From Desulfovibrio sp. (GTDB lineage Bacteria; Desulfobacterota; Desulfovibrionia; Desulfovibrionales; Desulfovibrionaceae), in NCBI GenBank assembly GCA_022839785.1, contig JALHJW010000006.1, forward strand, positions 107,272-171,271: a stretch of DNA of 64,000 nucleotides, read 5' to 3'. The translations under genes and the position numbers were made by a program. Positions within the stretch are counted from its first letter, which is position 1. Every line of letters begins with the position of its first letter. Positions 34,287 through 42,991 of this stretch are shown here, piece by piece. The notes beneath the pieces were generated by a model. The model saw only the letters and a program-made list of their open reading frames with translations, did no database searches and had not been told where the DNA came from.

Positions 34287-36303
34287 ACCCTTTGAGCCAC
34301 AGGGTGAAAGGTTGGGCCTGCCCGGGCCAGGGGTCGCCCGCGGACGGGCTCTGCCGCTGCACCACCGCGCCGCGGCCTTCGAGCTTGGGCACCACGCCCT
34401 GGCGCGCCAGGATCTCTATGGCCTTGCGCAGGGGCAGGCCGCGCACATCGGGCACACGGTCCGCCTCCGCCACCGGCTCGGCCTGTCCGGCCTTGGCGAC
34501 CACGGCGTGGCTCCCGGAAACCGCGGCCGCGGTCTGGACCTGGGCCGGAACGGCGGGCGCGGCCTTGGCCTGCTCCACGACTCCGGCGTCCTTCACCGGC
34601 AGCTGGCAGGTGTAGGCCAGGGCCCCCAGGGCCACCTCGCGCACCACGGGGAGCGCCACGGTGGAGCCGTAGAAGGCCCGGGAAGGATCGTCGACCATGG
34701 CCAGGATCAGATATCTGGGCTTGTCCCCGGGGAAGAAGCCCACGAAGGACGAAAGATAGTTCTTGCCGTATCCTCCGCCGGGCAGGGCCTTCTGCGCCGT
34801 GCCGGTCTTGCCGCCCACGAGCATGCCGTCGATGCGGGCCTTCACGCCCGTGCCATCCTTGTGCACCACCTCGATCATCATCTCGCGCACGGAGCGCGCC
34901 ACCGAGGCGTCGAAAACGCGCTGCCCCGGCTCGTCCGGGGCCTTTTCGTCCAGGAACAGGCGCAGGGGCTTGGCGATCCCGTCGTTTGCCAGACAGAGAT
35001 AGGCCTTGGCCAACTGCAGGGCCGTCACGCCGATGCCCTGACCGAAGGAGATGGCCGCCACGTCCATGTCCCGCCACTCGCGGGGCGGCCGCAGCAGCCC
35101 CCTGCCCTCGCCGGGCAGGTTGAGTCCGGTGCGTTCGCCGAAACCGAGCCGGGCGAGGTAGCCGGAATAGGCCTGCGCGCCCATGTCCAGGCCGATCTTG
35201 GCCGTGCCGATGTTGGAGGAGTAGCGGAGGATCTCGGTCACGTTCAGCCAGCCGTAGGAATGGATGTCGTCATTGATGACGTGGTTCTTGAACTTCCACT
35301 TGCCGTTCTCGCAGAAGTAGCGGCTCTCGGGCTTGACGCGCTTCTCCTGGAGCGCGGCCGCGATGAGAAAGGGCTTGAGGGTCGAGCCCGGCTCGAAGAT
35401 GTCCATGGCCGCGCGGTTACGCATCACGTCCACCGGCTGTTTGCGGTAGACGTTGGGGTTGAAGAACGGGAAGTTGGCCAGGGCCAGGATCTCGCCCGTG
35501 GGCACGTCCACCACCAGGCACGTGCCCGCGCGGCCGTTGTGGTGCTCCACGGCGCGGGCGAGCGCGGCCTCGGCCAGGTCCTGGATGTGGGCGTCGATGG
35601 TCAGGGTCACGTCGCGGCCGTCTATGTCCATCTCGCGGCCCTCGGCGTCCAGGTACAGACGGCGGCCCGCGGCGTCGCGCTGGACCACGAACTCGGCCTT
35701 GCCGCCCGCCAGCACGCCGTCGCGCGAGCGCTCCACGCCTTCGATGCCCTTGCCGTCCAGGTCCGTGAAGCCCAGAAGCTGCCCGGCCAGATGGTTGTTG
35801 GGATAGAGGCGGCCGTACTCGTGGGTCAGGTAGACGCCCTTGAGCTTCTGCTCCGCGATCTCATGGGCCGCGCGGTCGTCCACCGCGCGCGCCGCCCAGA
35901 CGAAATTCCTGCCGCTGTTCAGGCTGGCGCGCATCTCGGACGCGGACTTGCGCAGACCCTCGGCCAGGGAGCGGGCCACGGCGTCCCTGTTCTCGACCTC
36001 CACGGGCCGCACGTAGATGGAGTTGAAGCGGACCGTGCGCGCCAACTGGCGGCCGTTGCGGTCGAGGATGTCGCCGCGCTCGCCGCGCTCGAACTCCGCG
36101 GCCAGATGCTGGCGGCGGGCCAAGTCGGCCAGCCACTCGCCCTGGACGAGCTGCACGTATCCGGCCCGGCCCCAGAGCGCCAGCCAGACCAGACCGAACA
36201 GCACGGCCACGGCGCAGATGCGCCAGCGGCCGTCGCCGGGCCGTTCGACCCGCTCGGTCTTCCTGGGCTTGGCCTTCTTGTTGATCGGTGCGCGCCTGGT
36301 CAT
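34273..36303 (-). CDS. ftsI: FtsI (PBP3), septal transpeptidase with C-terminal PASTA domain
   Basis: 676 residues. Basic N-tail, one membrane helix (CAVAVLFGLVWLALWGRAGY), dimerisation domain (GDILDRNGRQLARTV), then transpeptidase. Active site SxxK is EPGSTLKPFLIAAAL near residue 301, SxN is YSSNIGTAK and KTG is VGGKTGTAQ. The last ~65 residues (VPDVRGLPLRKAIEILARQG) form a PASTA repeat, as in SpoVD-like proteins. A linker rich in Ala/Val/Gln separates them. FtsI cross-links septal peptidoglycan with FtsW. Confidence 0.95.
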   Translation of the reverse strand: MTRRAPINKKAKPRKTERVERPGDGRWRICAVAVLFGLVWLALWGRAGYVQLVQGEWLADLARRQHLAAEFERGERGDILDRNGRQLARTVRFNSIYVRPVEVENRDAVARSLAEGLRKSASEMRASLNSGRNFVWAARAVDDRAAHEIAEQKLKGVYLTHEYGRLYPNNHLAGQLLGFTDLDGKGIEGVERSRDGVLAGGKAEFVVQRDAAGRRLYLDAEGREMDIDGRDVTLTIDAHIQDLAEAALARAVEHHNGRAGTCLVVDVPTGEILALANFPFFNPNVYRKQPVDVMRNRAAMDIFEPGSTLKPFLIAAALQEKRVKPESRYFCENGKWKFKNHVINDDIHSYGWLNVTEILRYSSNIGTAKIGLDMGAQAYSGYLARLGFGERTGLNLPGEGRGLLRPPREWRDMDVAAISFGQGIGVTALQLAKAYLCLANDGIAKPLRLFLDEKAPDEPGQRVFDASVARSVREMMIEVVHKDGTGVKARIDGMLVGGKTGTAQKALPGGGYGKNYLSSFVGFFPGDKPRYLILAMVDDPSRAFYGSTVALPVVREVALGALAYTCQLPVKDAGVVEQAKAAPAVPAQVQTAAAVSGSHAVVAKAGQAEPVAEADRVPDVRGLPLRKAIEILARQGVVPKLEGRGAVVQRQSPSAGDPWPGQAQPFTLWLKGYAES

Positions 36304-36314
36304 TCTGCGCCGGG

Positions 36315-36608
36315 CTATCTGCCCGCCTCCACGTGCCTGATCTGTCCGGGCCTGGCCTGGGCCAGACCGAAATTCTGCGCCAATTCCCGGATGCGCTGCG
36401 GCGAGAGCAGGTTGCCCTTCTCCACTTCGAGCTTGGCCACCAGGGCCGACTTGTTCTGGAGCTCCCGCTCCAGCCGTTCGATGCGGTAGGCCAGGTCCCA
36501 GCGCTCGATGTTCAGCCAGACCAGGGACAGTCCGAGGATCAGCAGGGACCCCAGGAGCACGAGCAGCGAGGTGAACTCGCCCCGGCCTCCGGTCAGGCGG
36601 CTAAGCAT
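36315..36608 (-). CDS. ftsL: Cell division protein FtsL
   Basis: 97 residues. One membrane helix (FTSLLVLLGSLLILGLSLVWL) is followed by a leucine-zipper-like coiled coil (RIERLERELQNKSALVAKLEVEK) and the conserved end SPQRIRELAQNFGL. This is the normal FtsL plan; it scaffolds FtsB/FtsQ and activates FtsWI. Identity is supported by position between rsmH and ftsI, overlapping rsmH by 8 bp. Confidence 0.88.
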   Translation of the reverse strand: MLSRLTGGRGEFTSLLVLLGSLLILGLSLVWLNIERWDLAYRIERLERELQNKSALVAKLEVEKGNLLSPQRIRELAQNFGLAQARPGQIRHVEAGR

Positions 36609-37572
36609 GGGGGAGCCTCTCGGCCACGCGCAGCTTGGCGCTGCGCGCCCTGGGGTTGACCGCGGCCTCGGCCTCGCAGGCCACGAGCGGACGCTTGGTC
36701 AGTATCCGCAGGCGCGGGGCGTGCCCGCAGGTGCAGACCGGCTGGCGCGGCGGACAGATGCAGCCCTGGGCCTCGCGTTTGAAGGCCCGCTTGACCATGC
36801 GGTCCTCCAGGGAATGGAACGAGATGACCGCCACCCGGCCGCCCGGGGCCAGCCGTTCGGGGATGCGCTCAAGAAAGAGGGCCAGTTCGCCCAGCTCGTC
36901 GTTCACGGCCATGCGCAGGGCCTGGAAGGTGCGGGTGGCGGGGTGGTTGCGCGCGGTGCGGCGCCACTTGGCGGGGTAGGCCTGCTCCACCACCGCGGCG
37001 AGGCGGGCCGTGGTCTCGAACGGCTCCTCCGCGCGCGCGGCCACGATGGCCCGGGCGATGCGCCCGGCCATGGGCTCCTCGCCATACTCGGCGATGATCT
37101 CGCGCAGGCGTTCGAAAGAGGCCTTGTTCACCAGACTGGAGGCAGGGGCGGCCCCGGAGGAGACGTCCATGCGCATGTCCAGGGGGCCGTCGCGCAGGAA
37201 GGAGAACCCGCGCTCGGCCGTGTCCAGCTGCAGGCTCGACACGCCGAGATCGACCAGGGCGCCGTCCAGGCTTTCCCAGCCGACCTGCTCCATGGCGTCC
37301 TCAAATCTGCTGAAGGGACCGTGCCACACGCTGAACCTGCCCTCTGCTTCCCCGAGCCGCTCCCGCGCCCTGGCCAGGGCCGCCCCGTCGCGGTCCAGGC
37401 CCAGGATTTCAGCCCCCCTCCCCGAGGCTGCGAGAAGCGCCTCGGCATGTCCACCCATGCCGAGCGTTCCATCCAGATACCTGCCGCCGGGACGCGGCCG
37501 CAGGTGCTCCACCACTTCGGCGGGCATCACGGGGAGATGCCCCCAGTCGCCCGCCCTGCCGTCTCCGGCCAT
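36601..37572 (-). CDS. rsmH: 16S rRNA (cytosine(1402)-N4)-methyltransferase RsmH (MraW)
   Basis: 323 residues. Methylates N4 of C1402 in the ribosomal P-site. HLPVMPAEVVEHL and LDGTLGMGGHAEALL form the SAM-binding start, EILGLDRDGAALARA follows, and the MraW signatures GALVDLGVSSLQLD, GFSFLRDGPLDMRMD and VISFHSLEDRMVKRAF are present. It starts where mraZ stops. Confidence 0.97.
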   Translation of the reverse strand: MAGDGRAGDWGHLPVMPAEVVEHLRPRPGGRYLDGTLGMGGHAEALLAASGRGAEILGLDRDGAALARARERLGEAEGRFSVWHGPFSRFEDAMEQVGWESLDGALVDLGVSSLQLDTAERGFSFLRDGPLDMRMDVSSGAAPASSLVNKASFERLREIIAEYGEEPMAGRIARAIVAARAEEPFETTARLAAVVEQAYPAKWRRTARNHPATRTFQALRMAVNDELGELALFLERIPERLAPGGRVAVISFHSLEDRMVKRAFKREAQGCICPPRQPVCTCGHAPRLRILTKRPLVACEAEAAVNPRARSAKLRVAERLPHA

Positions 37573-38019
37573 CTAGAAGGCGACCTCGATGCCCGTGGCC
37601 GCTATGTCGTCCGAGACGTTGTCGAAATCCTGGGCCTCGATCTCCTCGAAGCCCGCCTTGTCCCATATCTCGAACTTGAACCCCACCCCGACCAGGACCA
37701 CGTCCTTGTCCAGGTGCGCGTAGCCGCGCAGGCTCTGCGGCACGAGCACGCGGCCCTGCCGGTCCATCTCGACCTCCTGCGCGCCGCCGATGAAGAAGCG
37801 CATGAAGTCGCGCACCTTGCGGTTGGGGTTCTTGATCTGGGCGAATTTGGCCTCTATGGCGGACCACTCGGACAGGGTGTAGCCGACCACGCAGTTGTCG
37901 AACTTGGCGAGCATGAGACGCCCCGAGGGATCGTCCTTGAGCAGGACGTCCCTGAACTCGGGCGGGAGCATCAGCCTGCCCTTGGGGTCTATGCTGCGGT
38001 ACGAATGGCCGCGAAACAT
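37573..38019 (-). CDS. mraZ: Transcriptional regulator MraZ
   Basis: 148 residues from ATG 38019. Two AbrB-like swapped-hairpin repeats: FRGHSYRSIDPKGRLMLPPEFR and EVEMDRQGRVLVPQSLRGYA. MraZ binds repeats upstream of its own gene and controls the dcw operon. The family DPKGR and DxxGR motifs are intact. An earlier in-frame ATG at 38154 would place the GTGG repeats inside the gene, so it was rejected. Ribosome site GGGAAGG. Confidence 0.95.
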   Translation of the reverse strand: MFRGHSYRSIDPKGRLMLPPEFRDVLLKDDPSGRLMLAKFDNCVVGYTLSEWSAIEAKFAQIKNPNRKVRDFMRFFIGGAQEVEMDRQGRVLVPQSLRGYAHLDKDVVLVGVGFKFEIWDKAGFEEIEAQDFDNVSDDIAATGIEVAF

Positions 38020-38038
38020 GTCTGCCTTCCCTATCCTT

Positions 38039-38094
38039 CCACTTTCTACCACTTCTTCCCACAACCCTTTCGAGCAACCACCCGAAAAAGTCAA
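38039..38094 (-). promoter_or_regulatory. MraZ operator (period-10 GTGG repeats) and -35-like element
   Basis: On the minus strand GTGG occurs at 38059-38062, 38049-38052 and 38039-38042, exactly 10 bp apart, with a further copy at 38078-38081. Spaced direct repeats of this kind (TGGG/GTGG every 10 bp) are the known binding pattern of MraZ. TTGACT (38089-38094) is a -35 candidate, but no good -10 is visible, so the promoter may lie farther upstream. Confidence 0.7.
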
Positions 38095-38154
38095 CCCCTT
38101 CCGCACTTTTTGCCCGATCTTTTTTGCAAGGAGAGCGAGAAAGAAATGCAGCAA

Positions 38155-38579
38155 AAATTTTTACCATTTATTACAGTGTCTTAAAAACGTCGCCGGAGAA
38201 ATGCATCACCCCCCTCCCTGCAGTTTTCTGGCGGCCCTCCCGATGCCCCGAAGGCCCTGCCGCGCAGGCTCTTCCACTTTCTCCCACCACCGCTGGAAGG
38301 CCCATGGAGCAAGGAAATCAGGCTGCGGCCACGCTCCCGTTCCCGTTTTGGTGGGAATCGCCCTCCGGACAGCGGGCGCATGCAGTGAAACCCGTTGCAG
38401 CGCAGTGAACGCTTGCAACAGCCTGTGCGAAACTGTAAGCGTATCGGACCGACTGCGGACTTTCCGCCCTCCGGGCGGGAGTTGCGGGACCGCATCCCGC
38501 GCTGCGCGGACTGTGACCCTTTGGCCTCGTGCGCCGGGAGCGGCGCACCGTACCGGGCTCCAACTGACGGAAGTGGCGC
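38155..38579. other. Intergenic region between mraZ and the HD-GYP gene
   Basis: No gene is supported here. Its left end is AT-rich on an otherwise GC-rich background and on the minus strand contains TGTAATAAATGG, which may include a promoter for mraZ. Near 38274-38290 is a second GTGG pair. GCAGTGAA occurs twice 20 bp apart (38382-38389, 38402-38409), each followed by TTGCA (38395-38399, 38413-38417), a possible regulator site for the plus-strand HD-GYP gene. Confidence 0.5.
38274..38290 (-). promoter_or_regulatory. Second MraZ-like box
   Basis: On the minus strand GTGGGAGAAAGTGGAAG (38271-38287) matches the mraZ-proximal GTGGTAGAAAGTGGAAG at 16 of 17 positions, with the same 10-bp GTGG spacing. 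A third GTGG overlaps at 38287-38290. It lies 255 bp upstream of mraZ and 290 bp upstream of the HD-GYP gene. Confidence 0.5.
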
Positions 38580-39593
38580 ATGGCGGATAAGAAGCTGAAC
38601 GATGTCCCCGAGAACCTGAACGAGGAATACTACCAGATCAACCCGGACATCCTGGGCAGCTTCTCCAAGTACCGCCCGCCCCTGGACATCTTCCGTTTCA
38701 GGGACGAAGTCGCGCGCATCGAACCCTACTACAGGGTCGGCGAACGCCTCTCCAACGAAAAGGTCGAGGAACTGGCGAACCTGGTCAGGGAAGGCTACAT
38801 CTTCGTCTCGCGCCGCGACCACCCGGTCTACGTCAAGCACATCTCCTACCAGCTCGACCTGGTCCTGGTGGACAAGAACCTGAAAGAGCGGGAAATCGCG
38901 GACATCTTCGCCCAGGCCCTGATCATGCGCCTGGAGAATTTCCTGGAACAGCCGGTCAAGGCGGTCTTCGACAGGCTGCACGAGGACATCATGGTCCTCA
39001 CCGAGTACCTGTGGAACGACATCTACCGTTACCGCGCCCTCATCCGCCGCCTGCAGACCGAGCACACCCTGGCCGCGCATTCCTTCAACTGCGGCATCCT
39101 CGGCCTCGCGGTCTGGATCCGCGCCAACGCCGACGAGTTCAAGAAGAAGGAGGTCAAGCGCAAGACCTTCGACAACGTCGCGGTGGGCCTCTTCATCCAC
39201 GACATGGGCATGTGCAAGATTCCCATCTTCCTGCGCAACAAGACCCAGACCCTGACCCGCGACGAGCAGACCAAGATCCTCGCCCACCCCCTGACCGGCA
39301 TGGAGATGCTGGGCAAACTCGACCTGCGCGTGAAGGAGATCGAGCAGTGCGTGGGGGACCACCACGAACGCATGGACGGCTCGGGCTACCCCCAGAAGAC
39401 CAAGGGCACGGACATCTCCCAGCTCGGCCGCCTCTGCGCGGCCGTGGATTCCTACTGCGCCATGGTCACCAACCGCCCCTACGCCCCGGCCAAGACCCCG
39501 GCCGAGGCCGCGGCCGAGCTGTCGCAGGACGAGAAGCGCTACGACCCTCGCTTCACACGCCTGCTGCAGGCCATGGTCCTGACGGGGCGCTGA
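38580..39593 (+). CDS. HD-GYP domain protein, probable cyclic-di-GMP phosphodiesterase
   Basis: 337 residues. The first ~150 residues are unrecognised (no membrane segment). The HD-GYP domain follows: EHTLAAHSFNCGIL, the HD pair in GLFIHDMGMCKIP, HPLTGMEMLGKL, and DHHERMDGSGYPQKTKG carrying the GYP motif. All metal-ligand motifs appear intact, so it should hydrolyse c-di-GMP in the cytosol. The domain arrangement (unknown N-terminus plus HD-GYP) is common in Desulfovibrio. A strong terminator follows. Confidence 0.9.
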   Translation: MADKKLNDVPENLNEEYYQINPDILGSFSKYRPPLDIFRFRDEVARIEPYYRVGERLSNEKVEELANLVREGYIFVSRRDHPVYVKHISYQLDLVLVDKNLKEREIADIFAQALIMRLENFLEQPVKAVFDRLHEDIMVLTEYLWNDIYRYRALIRRLQTEHTLAAHSFNCGILGLAVWIRANADEFKKKEVKRKTFDNVAVGLFIHDMGMCKIPIFLRNKTQTLTRDEQTKILAHPLTGMEMLGKLDLRVKEIEQCVGDHHERMDGSGYPQKTKGTDISQLGRLCAAVDSYCAMVTNRPYAPAKTPAEAAAELSQDEKRYDPRFTRLLQAMVLTGR

Positions 39594-39616
39594 TGCTGCG
39601 GCGGCCTGCCGACTGA

Positions 39617-39663
39617 CGGCAAAGGGCGGCTCTTCCCCGAACGGGAAGAGCCGCCCTTTGCCG
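39617..39663. terminator. Bidirectional terminator, 20-bp stem
   Basis: Perfect inverted repeat CGGCAAAGGGCGGCTCTTCC (39617-39636) and GGAAGAGCCGCCCTTTGCCG (39644-39663), 7-nt loop. It separates the convergent HD-GYP and CBS genes. Its CGGCAAAGG base matches that of the stem at 18709-18753. Confidence 0.85.
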
Positions 39664-39683
39664 TGAACCGGCCTGGACCGCGC

Positions 39684-40166
39684 CTACTGCGCCTTGACCA
39701 TCTCCCGGGTGATCTCGCGGAAGAGGTCGCCGATGAAGATCACGCCGATGGGCTTGTCGCCCTCCTCCACCACCACCCAGTTGCGCCGCGACTTGACGAG
39801 CTCGTTGAGCACCAGGAGCAGGGGCGCGCTCGGCTTCACCGAAGGGGTTTCCTTGTGCAGGATGCTCCTGACCGACGTGCCGCAGCACATGGTGCAGGCC
39901 CGGCCGAAAGCGGCGTCCCAGTCCGCCTCCTCGGCGTCGTTGACGTTCTCCTTGAGCACGCAGTCCTCGGCCGCGCGCAGCACGTCCCAGGCCGTGACCA
40001 CGCCCGCCAGCCTGCCCGTCTCCGTGGTCACGACCATGAGATGGGCCTCGGGCTGTCCCTTGAGCCGTTCACGCAGCTTCTGCATGACCTCGCCCAGGGC
40101 GGCCGTGTCGCGCACGCTCTCGAAATCCTCCCGCATGACGTCCCAGGCCCGCTTGCGCAATATCAT
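39684..40166 (-). CDS. CBS-domain pair protein
   Basis: 160 residues, two CBS motifs: HLMVVTTETGRLAGVVTAWDVL at ~42-64 and NWVVVEEGDKPIGVIFIGDLF near residue 127. Between them is a segment with cysteines (GRACTMCCGTSVRSIL). CBS pairs bind adenine nucleotides and sense energy state, but the partner here is unknown. GGAGGG precedes ATG 40166. It is divergent from the HD-domain gene, 106 bp apart. Confidence 0.85.
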   Translation of the reverse strand: MILRKRAWDVMREDFESVRDTAALGEVMQKLRERLKGQPEAHLMVVTTETGRLAGVVTAWDVLRAAEDCVLKENVNDAEEADWDAAFGRACTMCCGTSVRSILHKETPSVKPSAPLLLVLNELVKSRRNWVVVEEGDKPIGVIFIGDLFREITREMVKAQ

Positions 40167-40272
40167 CCATGCCCTCCGGGTTCGTGTGTTGCGCCTTGTG
40201 CTTTCCCGGCCCCGCCGCTACAAGAGGGCGGTGGCGCACCGGCTGCCCCTCCTCTAACCCGACCACGCCCGC

Positions 40273-41517
40273 ATGCCAAGCATCCGCAAGAGCCTTCTGC
40301 AGCTCATCTTCTCCGGTTCCTCCATGAAGCGCTGGAACGACAAGCTCCGGCCCATGGAGCTGTTCGAGGTGGACAAGCAGGCCCACAAGATGATGGTCGC
40401 CTGGGTCCTCTATGAACTGAACACGCGCGGCATGCCGCCCGCGGCCAAACTGGCCCTGGGCGAGGCCGTGGTCGAGGGCGGGATCTTCGAATACCTCTAC
40501 CGGCTGGTGATCACCGACATCAAGCCGCCGGTCTTCTACCAGATCAAGGCCAACCCGGACCAATACGCCCGCCTCACGGCCTGGGTCATGGACCAGCTCA
40601 CCCCGCGCATCCAGGTGCTGGGAGAGGATTTCGTGGGCCGCCTCAGGGACTACCTCGCGGTGCCCGACCGCCGCGACCTTGCCGGGCGCATCCTCCACGC
40701 GGCCCACATCTACGCCAGCCGCTACGAGTTCCATCTGATCAAGGGCCTGAACCCCTGGGACGAGGAGCTTGAGGAGATCGAGGAGGACTTCCGGCAGACC
40801 CTCGCGGCCCATTCCGATCTGGCGGGCGTCCCCGAACTCCTGAACGCGGGCTCGCCCCTGGAGCGCTTCGCCAACCTTTGCGGCCGCCTGCGTTTCCAGG
40901 CCCGCTGGTCGCAGACCCCGCGCATCCCCGAGACCACCGTGCTCGGCCATCTCTTCGTGGTCGCGGCCTGCGCCTACTTCTTCTCCCTGGAACTCGGGGC
41001 CTGCCGGGCGCGCGTCGTCAACAACTTCTTCACCGGCCTGTTCCACGACCTGCCCGAACTGCTGACGCGCGACATCATCTCTCCGGTCAAGCGCAGCGTG
41101 GAGGGCATCGCGGACATCATCCAGCAGTACGAGCGCGACGCCCTGGAGCGCCGCGTCTTCTCCCTGCTCCGGCAGGGCGGCGCCCCGGACCTGGCCGAAC
41201 GTCTGGCCTATTATCTGGGCATCGAGTTCGGCACCGAGTTCGCCACCGTGGCGCGCAAGAAGGACGGCAGGCAGATGCGCGTGGACTGGCAGGCGCTTTG
41301 CGAGTCCTACAACCACGACGAGTTCGACCCCAAGGACGGCGGCCTGCTCAAGATCTGCGACAACCTGGCCGCCTTCCTGGAGGCCTACACCGCCCTGCGC
41401 AACGGCATCACCTCGGACCAGCTGCAGCAGGCCTTGTGGCGCATCCAGGGGCGCTACGCCCAGGAGCCCTTCCAGCACGGGGTGCACATCGGCGCGCTGC
41501 TGGCCGACTTCGACTAG
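40273..41517 (+). CDS. HD-domain phosphohydrolase (HD_3/YfbR-like)
   Basis: 414 residues. Features of the HD_3/YfbR type: FEVDKQAHKMMVAWVLYEL near the N-terminus, a second copy-like region with IPETTVLGHLFVVAACAYFF, and the HD pair in FTGLFHDLPELLTRDIISPVK near residue 260. The catalytic His and Asp residues seem present. Related enzymes cleave 5'-nucleotides or are of unknown specificity. No clear ribosome site precedes ATG 40273; ATG 40324 is an alternative. It is followed 32 bp later by a methyltransferase gene. Confidence 0.8.
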   Translation: MPSIRKSLLQLIFSGSSMKRWNDKLRPMELFEVDKQAHKMMVAWVLYELNTRGMPPAAKLALGEAVVEGGIFEYLYRLVITDIKPPVFYQIKANPDQYARLTAWVMDQLTPRIQVLGEDFVGRLRDYLAVPDRRDLAGRILHAAHIYASRYEFHLIKGLNPWDEELEEIEEDFRQTLAAHSDLAGVPELLNAGSPLERFANLCGRLRFQARWSQTPRIPETTVLGHLFVVAACAYFFSLELGACRARVVNNFFTGLFHDLPELLTRDIISPVKRSVEGIADIIQQYERDALERRVFSLLRQGGAPDLAERLAYYLGIEFGTEFATVARKKDGRQMRVDWQALCESYNHDEFDPKDGGLLKICDNLAAFLEAYTALRNGITSDQLQQALWRIQGRYAQEPFQHGVHIGALLADFD

Positions 41518-41549
41518 GCCGCCATGACCCTTTCTCCGGAGCCTCCCGC

Positions 41550-42449
41550 ATGAACGAGATTCCAGCGGCCCTGCGCGCCCTGCTGCGCTGTCCGGCCTGC
41601 GCCGGGGAGCTTTCCGGCCCTGGGCCGGACTTCTCCTGCCCCGGCTGCGGGACGGACTACGCCGCCACGCCGGACCGCAGGCCCGACCTCAGGCTCCGCG
41701 CGCCCAAACGCGTGCGCTGCGAGATCACCCTGGGCGAGCCCCTGGCCGTGCCGGAACAGCTCGACCTCGCCCCCCTGGCGCACAACCCGGCCCAGACCGT
41801 GGACTTTTCGGGCATGCCCACGCCCGTGCACCTTTCGCCGCAACTGCTTTCCTGGTTCCCGGCCGCGCGCGGCACGGACGAGGCCGCCCTGGACCTGGGC
41901 TGCGGCCGGGGCTGGCACCGCGAGGCCGTGGAGCGGGCGGGCTTCGCCTGGGTGGGCATGGACTTCGCCAACAAGCGCGCGCCCCTGCTGGCCGACGCCC
42001 ACGCCCTGCCCTTTGCGGACGCAAGTTTCGGCTTCACGGTCTCGGTGGCCGTGCTGGAGCATCTGCGCCACCCCTATGCCGCCCTCTCCGAAATCGCCCG
42101 CGTGCTCCGGCCGGGCGGCCGCTTCATCGCCACCATGGCCTTTCTGGAGCCCTTTCATAAGGACAGCTACTGGGGCATCTCGCACCTGGGCGCGCTCTCC
42201 CTGCTCGATCATGCCGGGTTCCGCCCTCTGGCCGTGGCTCCGGGGCGAAACGGCATCTACAGCCTGGCCCGCATGGGGCTCTTCGCCGGGCTGCCGCGAA
42301 AGACGGCCCACGGCCTGGCCGCTCCCCTGGACTGGCTCTCGCGCCTCTGGTGGATGGCGGGGAAGGCGCGCTGGCCGAAGCTTACGCCGCAATGGCGCAG
42401 GCTCATCCTGTCCGGGGACATGACCGTGGTCGCGGAGCGCGGGCCGTAA
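41550..42449 (+). CDS. Class I SAM-dependent methyltransferase with N-terminal zinc ribbon
   Basis: 299 residues. A zinc ribbon comes first (RCPACAGELSG and SCPGCGTDY, residues 13-36), as in Trm112-fused methyltransferases. The class I fold follows: LDLGCGRGWHREAV (SAM motif I, near residue 110), MDFANKRAPLLADAHALPFAD and VAVLEHLRHPYAALSEIARVLRPGGRFI. Substrate unknown; similar proteins act in cell-surface or small-molecule methylation. GGAGCCTCCCGC precedes ATG 41550. Confidence 0.87.
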   Translation: MNEIPAALRALLRCPACAGELSGPGPDFSCPGCGTDYAATPDRRPDLRLRAPKRVRCEITLGEPLAVPEQLDLAPLAHNPAQTVDFSGMPTPVHLSPQLLSWFPAARGTDEAALDLGCGRGWHREAVERAGFAWVGMDFANKRAPLLADAHALPFADASFGFTVSVAVLEHLRHPYAALSEIARVLRPGGRFIATMAFLEPFHKDSYWGISHLGALSLLDHAGFRPLAVAPGRNGIYSLARMGLFAGLPRKTAHGLAAPLDWLSRLWWMAGKARWPKLTPQWRRLILSGDMTVVAERGP

Positions 42450-42467
42450 ATTTTCAGTCGGCCTCGC

Positions 42468-42496
42468 TTGACAGCCCCCTGTAAACCGACTATGCA
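42468..42496 (+). promoter_or_regulatory. Promoter of rplM-rpsI
   Basis: TTGACA (42468-42473), 17-bp spacer, TATGCA (42491-42496). The expected start near 42503 leaves a ~35-nt leader with AAGGAG (42524-42529) ahead of ATG 42538. No autoregulatory L13 structure was recognised in the leader. Confidence 0.8.
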
Positions 42497-42537
42497 ATCC
42501 CTCCTTTGAGTTGATGAATCCGCAAGGAGATGCAGAT

Positions 42538-42966
42538 ATGAAAACCTGGACCCCGACGCCGCAGGACATCAAGCGGGACTGGATCATGGTGGACGCCAAG
42601 GACAAGATCCTCGGCCGTCTCGCCTCCCAGATCGCCATGCACCTGCGTGGCAAGCATAAGCCCGAGTACGCCCCGCACATGGACAACGGCGACTTCGTGG
42701 TGGTGGTCAACGTCGAGAAGATCAAAGTCACGGGCAACAAGCTGCTGGACAAGAAGTACTACCGTCACAGCGGCTTCCCCGGCGGCCTCAAGGAAATCAG
42801 CCTGCGCGACCAGCTGGCCAAGAAGCCGGACGAGGTCCTGCGCATCGCGGTGCGCGGCATGCTGCCCAAGAACCGCCTGGGCCGCCAGCTTCTCAAGAAG
42901 CTCAAGATCTACGCCGGGTCCGAGCACCCGCACACGGCCCAAGAGCCCAAGCCCCTGGATCTCTAG
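42538..42966 (+). CDS. rplM: Ribosomal protein L13
   Basis: 142 residues, exactly the usual length. KTWTPTPQDIKRDWIMVDAKDKILGRLAS starts the protein, and GDFVVVVNVEKIKVTG and HSGFPGGLKEISL are the family motifs, ending in HPHTAQEPKPLDL. Start ATG 42538 is set by AAGGAG. It is co-transcribed with rpsI, the universal pairing. Confidence 0.98.
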   Translation: MKTWTPTPQDIKRDWIMVDAKDKILGRLASQIAMHLRGKHKPEYAPHMDNGDFVVVVNVEKIKVTGNKLLDKKYYRHSGFPGGLKEISLRDQLAKKPDEVLRIAVRGMLPKNRLGRQLLKKLKIYAGSEHPHTAQEPKPLDL

Positions 42967-42991
42967 GGCATATCCGAACCGGAGCAGGAAC

